Origin: Gammaproteobacteria bacterium UBA1119 | GTDB taxonomy: Bacteria > Pseudomonadota > Gammaproteobacteria > Pseudomonadales > Azotimanducaceae | DNA length: 7,760 bases | Assembly: GCA_002313255.1 (NCBI GenBank) | Contig: DCBA01000088.1 | Span: 1 to 7,760, forward strand | Reading direction: 5' to 3' | Shown: in pieces, positions 1 through 5,681 of the stretch | How the letters are laid out: every line of letters begins with the position of its first letter | Numbering within the stretch: the stretch's first letter is position 1 | Position numbers and translations under genes: made by a program | The notes under the pieces: model-generated | Database searches by the model: none | What the model was told of the DNA's origin: nothing | What the model saw: only the letters and a program-made list of their open reading frames with translations

Positions 1-471
1 GGCGATCTTGTCGATCAATTCAGCTGTGAAGCCGACGTCGTCGGTCGTGCTCTCAATGGTCCAGCTGCCAACGTTCCAATGGGACGTGTCTTCGAGAAGC
101 GTGCCTTGCGGCACCACCAAAATAAACTGTTGTTCTTCCGCTAAAACGCGAAAGTCGCCGTAACCCATTTGTCCGATCGCACTGCTCCCGTAGCCGTGGA
201 AATTAAAGAGCAGCGGCACCGATTCGCTACCACTGTATGACTGGGGTACGTAGAGGAGATAGTCCCGTACGAGCTCGTCGTGGTTGAACGTGCACTCAAG
301 TTGCGCCCCGGTGCCCAAGCACTCGTCGGCGGTTTGAGTATTCGAGGTTTCCGTTGGTGTGTTGACGCTGACTTCTGGTGTCGGGCTCGAATTACCGCCG
401 GAGCCACCGCCGCACGCGCCGATCAAGGTCAGCAGTGCGAGTTGTAGCGAAATGAGCGCCGTAGGCCGCAT
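1..471 (-). CDS. Lipoprotein esterase, LpqC/PHB-depolymerase family (partial, 3' end outside window)
   Basis: The minus-strand frame is open from an ATG at 471-469 to the window edge, 157 codons. The product begins with a short signal peptide and a lipobox ending LIGAC, with the lipidated Cys at residue 20 followed by Gly, then a Gly/Ser/Thr/Pro-rich linker to about residue 48. The mature part has the start of an alpha/beta-hydrolase fold: FNFHGYGSS at 89-97 (oxyanion-loop region), VVPQG at 119-123, HWN at 131-133 and TDDVGFTAELID at 143-154. This order is typical of the secreted polyhydroxybutyrate depolymerase/feruloyl esterase-like group (COG3509, LpqC). The nucleophile elbow (GxSxG), Asp and His should lie beyond the edge, so catalytic competence cannot be judged. 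It is probably a membrane-anchored esterase on a polymeric or aromatic ester; the substrate is unknown. No strong Shine-Dalgarno is visible before the ATG. It is transcribed divergently from the gene at 634. Confidence 0.82.
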   Translation of the reverse strand, partial: MRPTALISLQLALLTLIGACGGGSGGNSSPTPEVSVNTPTETSNTQTADECLGTGAQLECTFNHDELVRDYLLYVPQSYSGSESVPLLFNFHGYGSSAIGQMGYGDFRVLAEEQQFILVVPQGTLLEDTSHWNVGSWTIESTTDDVGFTAELIDKIA

Positions 472-574
472 TGTGGTGTCAATCCAGGGTCAAGTTCTGC
501 GCTATTTTCTCTTGGATTGGGTCGTTTATGCCAATTTCTGTGATTCGCAACATCGCCGCCAACAAACCGACGCT

Positions 575-603
575 TTGACGCTCTTTCTACGACGGCGTAA
601 CGT
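575..603 (+). promoter_or_regulatory. Candidate sigma70-type promoter for the membrane protein/HTH pair
   Basis: A TTGACG hexamer at 575-580 (5 of 6 to the -35 consensus) is followed after 17 bases by TAACGT at 598-603, a weak -10 (3 of 6). Transcription would start near 610, giving a leader of about 24 bases. A second -10-like hexamer, GATACT, lies at 613-618 without a matching -35. Inferred from spacing only. Confidence 0.33.
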
Positions 604-610
604 AACGTAA
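596..610. repeat. Three tandem CGTAA pentamers in the promoter region
   Basis: CGTAA occurs three times head to tail at 596-600, 601-605 and 606-610, overlapping the putative -10 element of the plus-strand pair. It might be part of an operator or a spacing-variable repeat, but three pentamers can also arise by chance. Confidence 0.5.
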
Positions 611-633
611 TCGATACTTAAGGGCGCAGAATC

Positions 634-1053
634 GTGATATCAGCAGACGCATTGGCCGTCGTTCGGCACGTGACCGCGCTATTCTTCGGCGTACTTTACG
701 TCGTCTTGGGTGTGTCTCTCATAGTCGGGGCGGCTAAATTACTCCCGCCGGGGTTATGGTTAGTTGCGGCGCTTTTAGCGCCCGCATTTATTGCGTTGGC
801 TTTGGTTGCGTTTTTCTTTGGAGGTAGACGCAACTGGAGGATTCTGAACGATGAACTCCTCGTCGATGAGGCTCGACGGACGGCGGCATTTGGATGGTAC
901 TTGATGAACTTGGTCCTGGTGCCGCTGTATTTCGTGGTTTTGGCGGTTAATGATGGTGTGGTGGATCCGGCTTTCGTGGCGACAATCCCCTTGTTCGGTG
1001 TGGGTATTCCTCTTCTCTATTTCTGCGTGCTCGATTTTCGCGGACGTCGCTGA
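634..1053 (+). CDS. Four-helix integral membrane protein (DUF2178-like), partner of HTH regulator
   Basis: A 139-residue protein with a GTG start, supported by AAGGG at 620-624, nine bases upstream. Four hydrophobic segments are seen at about residues 13-34, 41-62, 88-105 and 113-133. Between helices 2 and 3 is a short polar stretch, [18 protein letters not shown] (72-89), resembling the charged loop (DE-x-R) of small DUF2178-type membrane proteins that are often encoded just before a 65-75-residue XRE regulator. The protein ends in basic residues (RGRR), favouring a cytoplasmic C-terminus. The stop codon overlaps the start of the HTH gene in TGATG (1051-1055), so the two are very likely translationally coupled and work together, perhaps with the membrane protein sensing or titrating the regulator. 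No enzymatic motif is visible. The family call is from recall of this gene pairing; the biochemical function is unknown. Confidence 0.75.
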   Translation: MISADALAVVRHVTALFFGVLYVVLGVSLIVGAAKLLPPGLWLVAALLAPAFIALALVAFFFGGRRNWRILNDELLVDEARRTAAFGWYLMNLVLVPLYFVVLAVNDGVVDPAFVATIPLFGVGIPLLYFCVLDFRGRR

Positions 1054-1286
1054 TGGCTGGCGCCCACAAGGACTTGGTGAACCGATTGCGTGAGCAACGC
1101 AAGGCGTGTGGATTGACTCAAGCGCAGTTGGCTGCGGCGGTCTTGGTATCCCGTAAAACCGTCAATACGATTGAAAATGGGGTGTTCGTACCATCGACCA
1201 CGCTGGCGCTGAAGCTGGCTGGGGAATTAGGTTGTAACGTGGAAGAGTTGTTTCAGCTGCCGGGCGCGATTTTCGAGAAAAACTAG
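1053..1286 (+). CDS. Small XRE-family helix-turn-helix transcriptional regulator
   Basis: This 77-residue protein is almost entirely an HTH_3/Cro-C1 domain: [19 protein letters not shown] (12-30) gives helices 1 and 2, [11 protein letters not shown] (33-43) is the recognition helix, and [21 protein letters not shown] (47-67) gives the last two helices. It matches the short regulators with no separate ligand-binding domain that typically sit behind a small membrane protein. The ATG at 1053 shares one base with the upstream stop codon, and there is no independent strong Shine-Dalgarno, so translation is probably coupled. It is expected to be cytoplasmic and to bind DNA as a dimer. Autoregulation of the promoter near 575-610 is plausible but not shown. 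An inverted repeat starts one base after its stop codon. Confidence 0.88.
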   Translation: MAGAHKDLVNRLREQRKACGLTQAQLAAAVLVSRKTVNTIENGVFVPSTTLALKLAGELGCNVEELFQLPGAIFEKN

Positions 1287-1336
1287 CGACCAACGGCCGT
1301 CAACCGTCGCCCCACAAATTCCGGTGCCGTTGGTCG
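1278..1336 (-). terminator. Hairpin with T-run, probable terminator for minus-strand transcription
   Basis: CGACCAACGGC at 1287-1297 is perfectly inverted at 1326-1336, giving an 11-bp stem with a 28-base loop. Read on the minus strand, the stem is followed by CTAG and then five Ts (1282-1278), the layout of an intrinsic terminator. It would end read-through from the molybdenum hydroxylase operon and the esterase remnant. On the plus strand the stem starts directly after the HTH stop codon but has no T-run. The long loop lowers confidence. Confidence 0.45.
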
Positions 1337-1508
1337 AGTTCAGCTTCTGCGATTCGGGATTCAGCGTCGATCACTAAACTGTGGCGGGATAACTGCTCGT
1401 AACGTGGCCAGTCAGGCAGATTGCCAATTTTGGCGAACGCCAAAACCGTGTTCGACCAGTCGAGGGCTAATTGTTTGACGATCGGGTCGCCAGCACGCCA
1501 TGGATTTC
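1300..1508 (-). pseudogene. Remnant of a type-B carboxylesterase (C-terminal ~68 codons only)
   Basis: A minus-strand frame from about 1506 to the TGA at 1302-1300 encodes a sequence that reads as the C-terminal tail of a para-nitrobenzyl-esterase-like type-B carboxylesterase: GDPIVKQLALDWSNTVLAFAK, then IGNLPDWPRYEQLSRHSLVIDAES, and HRNLW close to the end. The family pattern here is W-x2-FA-x-x-G, then LP-x-WP-x-Y, a hydrophobic 'M/L-x-ID-x-ES' strand and a final R-x-LW, all present in order at the right spacing. An intact enzyme has about 500 residues. Here no start codon precedes the conserved part, and everything upstream is the unrelated hydroxylase gene, which ends at 1509. The Ser/Glu/His catalytic residues are all missing. 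I read it as what remains of a deleted or displaced esterase gene. The fragment is short, so a chance match is possible but unlikely given several matched motifs. Confidence 0.68.
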
Positions 1509-3602
1509 CTAATCGGCGGCAGCTTCGCGCAATCGCTCGGGTGTGAAAGGCAAATGCCTGACCCGGACACCTGTTGCGGAATGGATCGCGTTGGCGAGAG
1601 CCCCGGAAGTTGGACCCTGCGTTGCCTCACCTGCACCGAGTGACTCGAGTTCGGGATGGTCGATGATGTCCGTTTCGACGATAGGTATTTCATTGAAGCG
1701 CAGGATGGGATACGTCTCCCAATCACGGCTGGTGACGCCGTCGCGATTGAACGCCACGGCTTCTTTGAGGCACCAGCTAAGGGCTTGAATGGCGCCGCCC
1801 TCCAGCTGATTAATTAGGCCATCCCGATCCACGACACGACCGGCGTCAGCGGCAATCCAAAGGTGGGACACACGAACCTCAGCCGTGGTTGTATCAACGA
1901 CAACTTCAGCGACGACGGCCGCGTAACACTGACGGTTTTTATATTGTGCGAGGCCAAGTCCGCGAGAATCGGACACACCGCCGGCTAACTCGACGACTCG
2001 CTCCAGTACTGCGATGGCTCGCGTATCACGTAAGTGCCGCATCCGAAACGTAAGGGGATCGGTATCGACGGCGAGTGCTAACTCGTCCATAAACGATTCG
2101 ATGGCAAATACGTTGCACTGAGCACCGAGGCTTCGCAGAGCGGATGTTCGAAGGGGTGAGTCGGTCACAAATCGTTTCACGATCTGTTGATCGGGAAATT
2201 CGTAAATGGGCAAGGCGTTGCGATGAATTCCTGATTCCGACCCTAGGCGGGGAGTGGGCTCGTTGGGCTGAAATCCATCGTCGATATGCCACGCAGCAAC
2301 AACGTCCATACCGCTGCGACCCGGGGCCGGTCGACCAACATGAGAAAAGCTCCAGACATCATGTGTCCACAGGTCGACGTTGCCGCTACCGCTTAAGTTG
2401 GCGCCCATTCCAACGCGCATCGCAGGACCGTACGGCTCCCACTGATGTTCATCCGCTCTCGACCATTTCAACAGAACCGGTCTCCCTGGAGCAGCACGCG
2501 CACAGAGTGCAGCATCGACGGTAGCGTCGTCCGCGCCATTGTGACCGTAGCAGCCGGCACCTTGGACATAGATAACCCGAATAGTCTTGGCGTCCATTGC
2601 TAAGAGTTGGGCAAGCGTATGGCGTATGAGTTCGATCCCTTGACTAGGTGACCAGACGGTGAGAATCCCGTCGGCCAATTGCGCGGCCGCAGCCGAAGGG
2701 CCAAGTGATCCATGCATCAGGTAGGGTCGCGAATAAACGGCGTTGATCGCTGTCGTGAGCGATCGTGGAGGGACGTCTTGCGGTACGTTATCTAGGATCG
2801 GGAAAGCCGAAGCTTCATGGGCAACAAGGTAATCGGGCAAGGGCTTGTCGGCAGGAATTTCTCGAGTCTGTGTCCAAATAGCCATGTTGCCCACGGATTC
2901 AGCAAGTCGCGTCGCCCGGTACTCGTCAGTGCTCATGACGGCAATGAAACTTCCGTCGACGAAACCCAAGTCCGGAGCTTCGATCTGGGTAAGGTCGACG
3001 GTTTCTAATCGATGATGATAGGAGGGGGGTCGAACAATGCGGGCATGCAACATGTTTGGGAATTCGAGATCGTGCACGAAGACACCCACCCCTCGAATTT
3101 TGTCTTCGAGGTCAATCCGGGCGTGGTTATCGCGACCAAGTACCTTGTATTTGGAAGGATCTTTTTCCTGGGTCGGGTCCACGATTTGGAATTTGAACGG
3201 CGTGCCGGCCTGGATTTCCGTGTAACTGGTGGGCGCGTTCAGACCAGGACCTGTCACGACGCCATTTGAGACCTCAAGTTGAGCCGGATCATCGGAGACT
3301 TCGGACAACATCAATCGACGCGCCCATGCGCATGCCTGCCGCACCGCGGCCCCACTAGTTTCGACTGACATTGAACCGGCGGTGACCATTTCGTTGGGAG
3401 TGATCCCGGTCTCAGCGGATCGCACATGGACCTGGTCGGGGTCGACGTCGAGTTCTTCTGCGGCAATGAGTTGTATGGCAGTCAGAATTCCTTGTCCGAG
3501 TTCCACTTTGCCCGTAGACACGGTGATGCTGCCGTCATTCTCAATGGCAATCCATCGGTCGAGGTCGGGTGTCCGGATCAGTGATCCCGGCAAATTACTC
3601 AT
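1509..3602 (-). CDS. Molybdopterin-binding large subunit of a xanthine dehydrogenase-family hydroxylase (NicB/IorB type)
   Basis: The 697-residue catalytic subunit of a molybdenum hydroxylase would oxidise an N-heterocycle or aldehyde with water as oxygen source. It has the rearranged layout of nicotinate dehydrogenase NicB and isoquinoline oxidoreductase IorB: a cofactor-binding block first (GKVELGQG 31-38, ITPNEMVTAGS 67-77), then the a/b-hammerhead (RIDLEDKIRGVGVFVHD about 162-178), then the main cofactor domain with SPSQG (318-322), GAGCYGHNGADD (348-359), WEPYGPAM (388-395), LRSLGAQCNVFAIESFMDE (489-507) and the C-terminal GAGEATQGP (656-664), whose Glu659 is the expected catalytic base. 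No twin-arginine signal is seen, so a cytoplasmic enzyme is expected. The ATG at 3602 overlaps the stop of the [2Fe-2S] subunit gene by four bases (ATGA). No FAD subunit, cytochrome or XdhC-type maturation gene is adjacent in the window. The exact substrate cannot be inferred; xanthine itself is less likely than an N-heteroaromatic compound or aldehyde. Confidence 0.9.
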   Translation of the reverse strand: MSNLPGSLIRTPDLDRWIAIENDGSITVSTGKVELGQGILTAIQLIAAEELDVDPDQVHVRSAETGITPNEMVTAGSMSVETSGAAVRQACAWARRLMLSEVSDDPAQLEVSNGVVTGPGLNAPTSYTEIQAGTPFKFQIVDPTQEKDPSKYKVLGRDNHARIDLEDKIRGVGVFVHDLEFPNMLHARIVRPPSYHHRLETVDLTQIEAPDLGFVDGSFIAVMSTDEYRATRLAESVGNMAIWTQTREIPADKPLPDYLVAHEASAFPILDNVPQDVPPRSLTTAINAVYSRPYLMHGSLGPSAAAAQLADGILTVWSPSQGIELIRHTLAQLLAMDAKTIRVIYVQGAGCYGHNGADDATVDAALCARAAPGRPVLLKWSRADEHQWEPYGPAMRVGMGANLSGSGNVDLWTHDVWSFSHVGRPAPGRSGMDVVAAWHIDDGFQPNEPTPRLGSESGIHRNALPIYEFPDQQIVKRFVTDSPLRTSALRSLGAQCNVFAIESFMDELALAVDTDPLTFRMRHLRDTRAIAVLERVVELAGGVSDSRGLGLAQYKNRQCYAAVVAEVVVDTTTAEVRVSHLWIAADAGRVVDRDGLINQLEGGAIQALSWCLKEAVAFNRDGVTSRDWETYPILRFNEIPIVETDIIDHPELESLGAGEATQGPTSGALANAIHSATGVRVRHLPFTPERLREAAAD

Positions 3603-4048
3603 TTGGCGAGTTGCTCAAGTGCTCGGATGACACGTGGGTGAGCCCCGCATCGACAGAGGTGTCCATCTAACGCGTTGACAATATTGTTGTGGGTCGGGTG
3701 AGCGTTCGTTTGAAAAAGGGCGTAGGCCGCGACGGCAATGCCTGAGAGACAGTACCCACATTGGCTTGCGTTGGAAGTTAATAGTGCGTTTTGCACCGCG
3801 CTCAACACGTCGCCTCTTGCCAAACCTTCCAGGGTCGTGAGCCGGCGTTCCGACGCGTCGCTTAACGCGAGCGTGCAGCTAGGTACTGGTCGATCATCTG
3901 CGAGAACTGTGCAAGCGCCGCATTGTTCGGCTTCGCAACCGAGTTTTACGCTCTTGATACCGCATTCGTTACGCAACACATACGCGAGCGGGGTCGTTTC
4001 AATTGCCTCAACGGCAATCGATTCCCCGTTTAGCTGCAACTCGGTCAT
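3599..4048 (-). CDS. [2Fe-2S] small subunit of molybdenum hydroxylase (NicA/IorA type)
   Basis: The 149-residue electron-transfer subunit is full length for the family. An N-terminal plant-type ferredoxin domain has Cys38, Cys43, Cys46 (GCEAEQCGAC) and Cys58. The C-terminal four-helix domain has Cys97 and Cys100 (QCGYC) and Cys132 and Cys134 (LCRCG), so all eight ligands for two [2Fe-2S] clusters are present. Gln96 precedes the first of these Cys as in homologues where it contacts the pterin. It passes electrons from the molybdopterin subunit encoded just downstream, with which it overlaps by four bases, so the two are made together. The acceptor is unknown because no FAD or haem partner is adjacent. 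There is no signal peptide and no clear Shine-Dalgarno before the ATG. The gene is divergent from the aminotransferase at 4279, and a TATAGT hexamer on its strand at 4146-4141 is a possible -10. Confidence 0.92.
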   Translation of the reverse strand: MTELQLNGESIAVEAIETTPLAYVLRNECGIKSVKLGCEAEQCGACTVLADDRPVPSCTLALSDASERRLTTLEGLARGDVLSAVQNALLTSNASQCGYCLSGIAVAAYALFQTNAHPTHNNIVNALDGHLCRCGAHPRVIRALEQLAK

Positions 4049-4278
4049 CGAACGTTGGGTCGGAAGGATCGGAAAATTGGTTTGCTCGTGTGCGCGACGA
4101 ATTGATGGTTCACGATAACCTTCTCGCGGTTGATCAGCTCACTATAACGCCATGTCTCTCGGTCCGATCCAAGATTTTCACAGGCATTGCGTAGCCGCGT
4201 AGCGTTGAGTTCAAGAAACTTGCGGTAGCATGTCTACGAAATGGGTTTGAGGCAGGCTAGTAAGCGAAAGGAATGGCA
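4049..4278. promoter_or_regulatory. Divergent control region between hydroxylase operon and aminotransferase
   Basis: These 230 bases lie between two divergently read genes and must hold both promoters. On the minus strand TATAGT (4146-4141) matches the -10 consensus at 5 of 6 positions, but no good -35 sits 16-18 bases upstream; the nearest is TTGGAT at 20. On the plus strand no convincing pair is seen; TTGAGT at 4205-4210 with TAGCAT at 4226-4231 has a short 15-base spacer. GCGTAGC is directly repeated at 4189-4195 and 4197-4203, and GGATCGGA at 4066-4073 is inverted at 4163-4170. Either could be a regulator site, though both are short enough to be chance. Confidence 0.4.
4267..4272 (+). 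promoter_or_regulatory. Shine-Dalgarno deciding the aminotransferase start
   Basis: AAAGGA directly abuts the first ATG (4273) and lies six bases before the second in-frame ATG (4279). Normal spacing favours 4279 as the real start, making the protein two residues shorter. Confidence 0.6.
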
Positions 4279-5661
4279 ATGGCTACTCAAGAAGAACATC
4301 CACTCATCGCGGAATATCGGCGGTTCAGTCCGGGTTCGGAAACGTTAGCGGAGCGAAGTACGGCCGTATTTCCGGGCGGTGATACCCGTTCGAGTGCCCA
4401 TTACGGACCCTATCCGTTGGTCATGGATCACGGGTCTGGTTGCCATATCACGGACGTTGATGGCCATGAATTACTCGACTTTATGAATAACTTTACGTCG
4501 CTTATTCACGGCCATGCCCATCCGGCCGTTGTCGCTGCGGTCAAAGAACAAGCGTCTAAGGGTTCGGCTTATGCTGCCACCAGTTTGAACCAAATTGAGC
4601 TTGCGGAACTGATTGTCGAGCGCGTGCCGTCCATTGAACAGCTCCGTTTCACGAGTTCAGGCACCGAAGGGACGCTCATGGCGATTCGGTGTGCCCGAGC
4701 CGCAACGGGGCGTCAGAAGATCATGAAAATGGAAGGGGGTTATCACGGCAGTTACGAGTTGGCCGAAGTATCGTTAGTACCTGATCCGAACGAGCGCGGA
4801 TCGCTTGACGCGCCGGTGTCGCTGCCGATCGACAAAAGTTTTCCCGAGAGCGTCCTCCGCGACACCGTGATCTGTCCGTATAACGAACCTGAACGAGCCG
4901 AAGCGTTAATCGACAAGCACGCGCAAGATCTGGCCGCCGTGATCGTCGAACCGGTGCTGGGGTCCATGGGCATGTTGCCGGCGAGCCACGAATTCCTGGC
5001 CGCGTTACGACGTGCGACAGAACGTCACGGCATTGTCTTGATATTTGATGAGGTGATTACGTTGCGCCTGGGAGATGGCGGGGCGCAGTCGGTCTACGGT
5101 GTCATTCCCGATTTGACCTGCATGGGCAAGATTATTGGTGGTGGACTACCGGTCGGCGGTGTCGGAGGAAAACGCGAGCTCATGCAGTTGTTTAGTCCTA
5201 GCCAGGAAAACCCGGTCATGCATGCGAGCACCTTTAGCGGTAACGCGCTCACCATGGCCGCTGGGAAAGCCGCGATGGAGGCGTACACGGGCGACGAAGT
5301 GAAGCGCATCAATGCACTTGGCGAGCGCCTGCGGGAGGGGTTTAACCATGCCTTCCAACAGGCGGGAATAAAGGGTCAGGCGTTGGGGACGGGATCGCTA
5401 ACTAACCTGCATATAGCGTCGACTGGGGTACTGCACGATGCCCGGGACTCGATTGCTGGCATGATCGCGGCAGGGCACATACCGCGTTTGTTGCATCTTT
5501 GCATGCTGCGCCGGGGGGTTGCGTCGGCTTCGCGATTAATGTTTTGCGTGAGTACGGCCATGGGTGAGACAGAGATCGAGCAAGCGATCACGGCGCTCCA
5601 CGAATCGCTTGCCGAACTCGGCCCGTACGTCGCCAGCGAACGACCGTTGTTAGTAGCATAG
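4279..5661 (+). CDS. Class-III PLP-dependent aminotransferase, glutamate-1-semialdehyde aminomutase-like
   Basis: A 460-residue fold-type I PLP enzyme (numbered from the ATG at 4279). Key motifs are FPGGDTRSS (31-39), DVDGHELLDF (59-68), SSGTEG (126-131, phosphate binding), GGYHGSYE (153-160, aromatic ring stacking next to His156), IFDEVIT (255-261, Asp257 pairing with the pyridine N) and MGKIIGGGLPVG (282-293), with Lys283 the Schiff-base lysine, followed by STFSGNALT (317-325). Length and motif order fit the GSAM-like subgroup of class-III aminotransferases. Genuine HemL usually has FDEV(M/V)TGFR and HGGTF; here these are FDEVITLRLGDGGAQ and HASTF, typical of the paralogous group often misnamed HemL. 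It is therefore more likely an aminotransferase or mutase for another amino compound than a haem-biosynthesis enzyme. It is cytoplasmic, stands alone on its strand, and is divergent from the hydroxylase operon. Its stop is 20 bases from the convergent Nramp-like gene. Confidence 0.88.
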   Translation: MATQEEHPLIAEYRRFSPGSETLAERSTAVFPGGDTRSSAHYGPYPLVMDHGSGCHITDVDGHELLDFMNNFTSLIHGHAHPAVVAAVKEQASKGSAYAATSLNQIELAELIVERVPSIEQLRFTSSGTEGTLMAIRCARAATGRQKIMKMEGGYHGSYELAEVSLVPDPNERGSLDAPVSLPIDKSFPESVLRDTVICPYNEPERAEALIDKHAQDLAAVIVEPVLGSMGMLPASHEFLAALRRATERHGIVLIFDEVITLRLGDGGAQSVYGVIPDLTCMGKIIGGGLPVGGVGGKRELMQLFSPSQENPVMHASTFSGNALTMAAGKAAMEAYTGDEVKRINALGERLREGFNHAFQQAGIKGQALGTGSLTNLHIASTGVLHDARDSIAGMIAAGHIPRLLHLCMLRRGVASASRLMFCVSTAMGETEIEQAITALHESLAELGPYVASERPLLVA

Positions 5662-5681
5662 GAGAGGCGATTTACGCCGAG

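Noticed and set aside
1412..1726. 104-codon minus-strand open frame running across the hydroxylase 3' end
   Set aside because: Frame shadow of the hydroxylase gene; the meaningful reading downstream of 1509 is the carboxylesterase frame, offset from this one.
2144..2524. 126-codon plus-strand open frame inside the hydroxylase gene
   Set aside because: Antisense to a well-conserved molybdopterin subunit; its product has no recognisable domain.
3738..4118. 126-codon plus-strand open frame over the [2Fe-2S] gene
   Set aside because: Antisense to a gene with all eight cluster cysteines; low-complexity product without motif.
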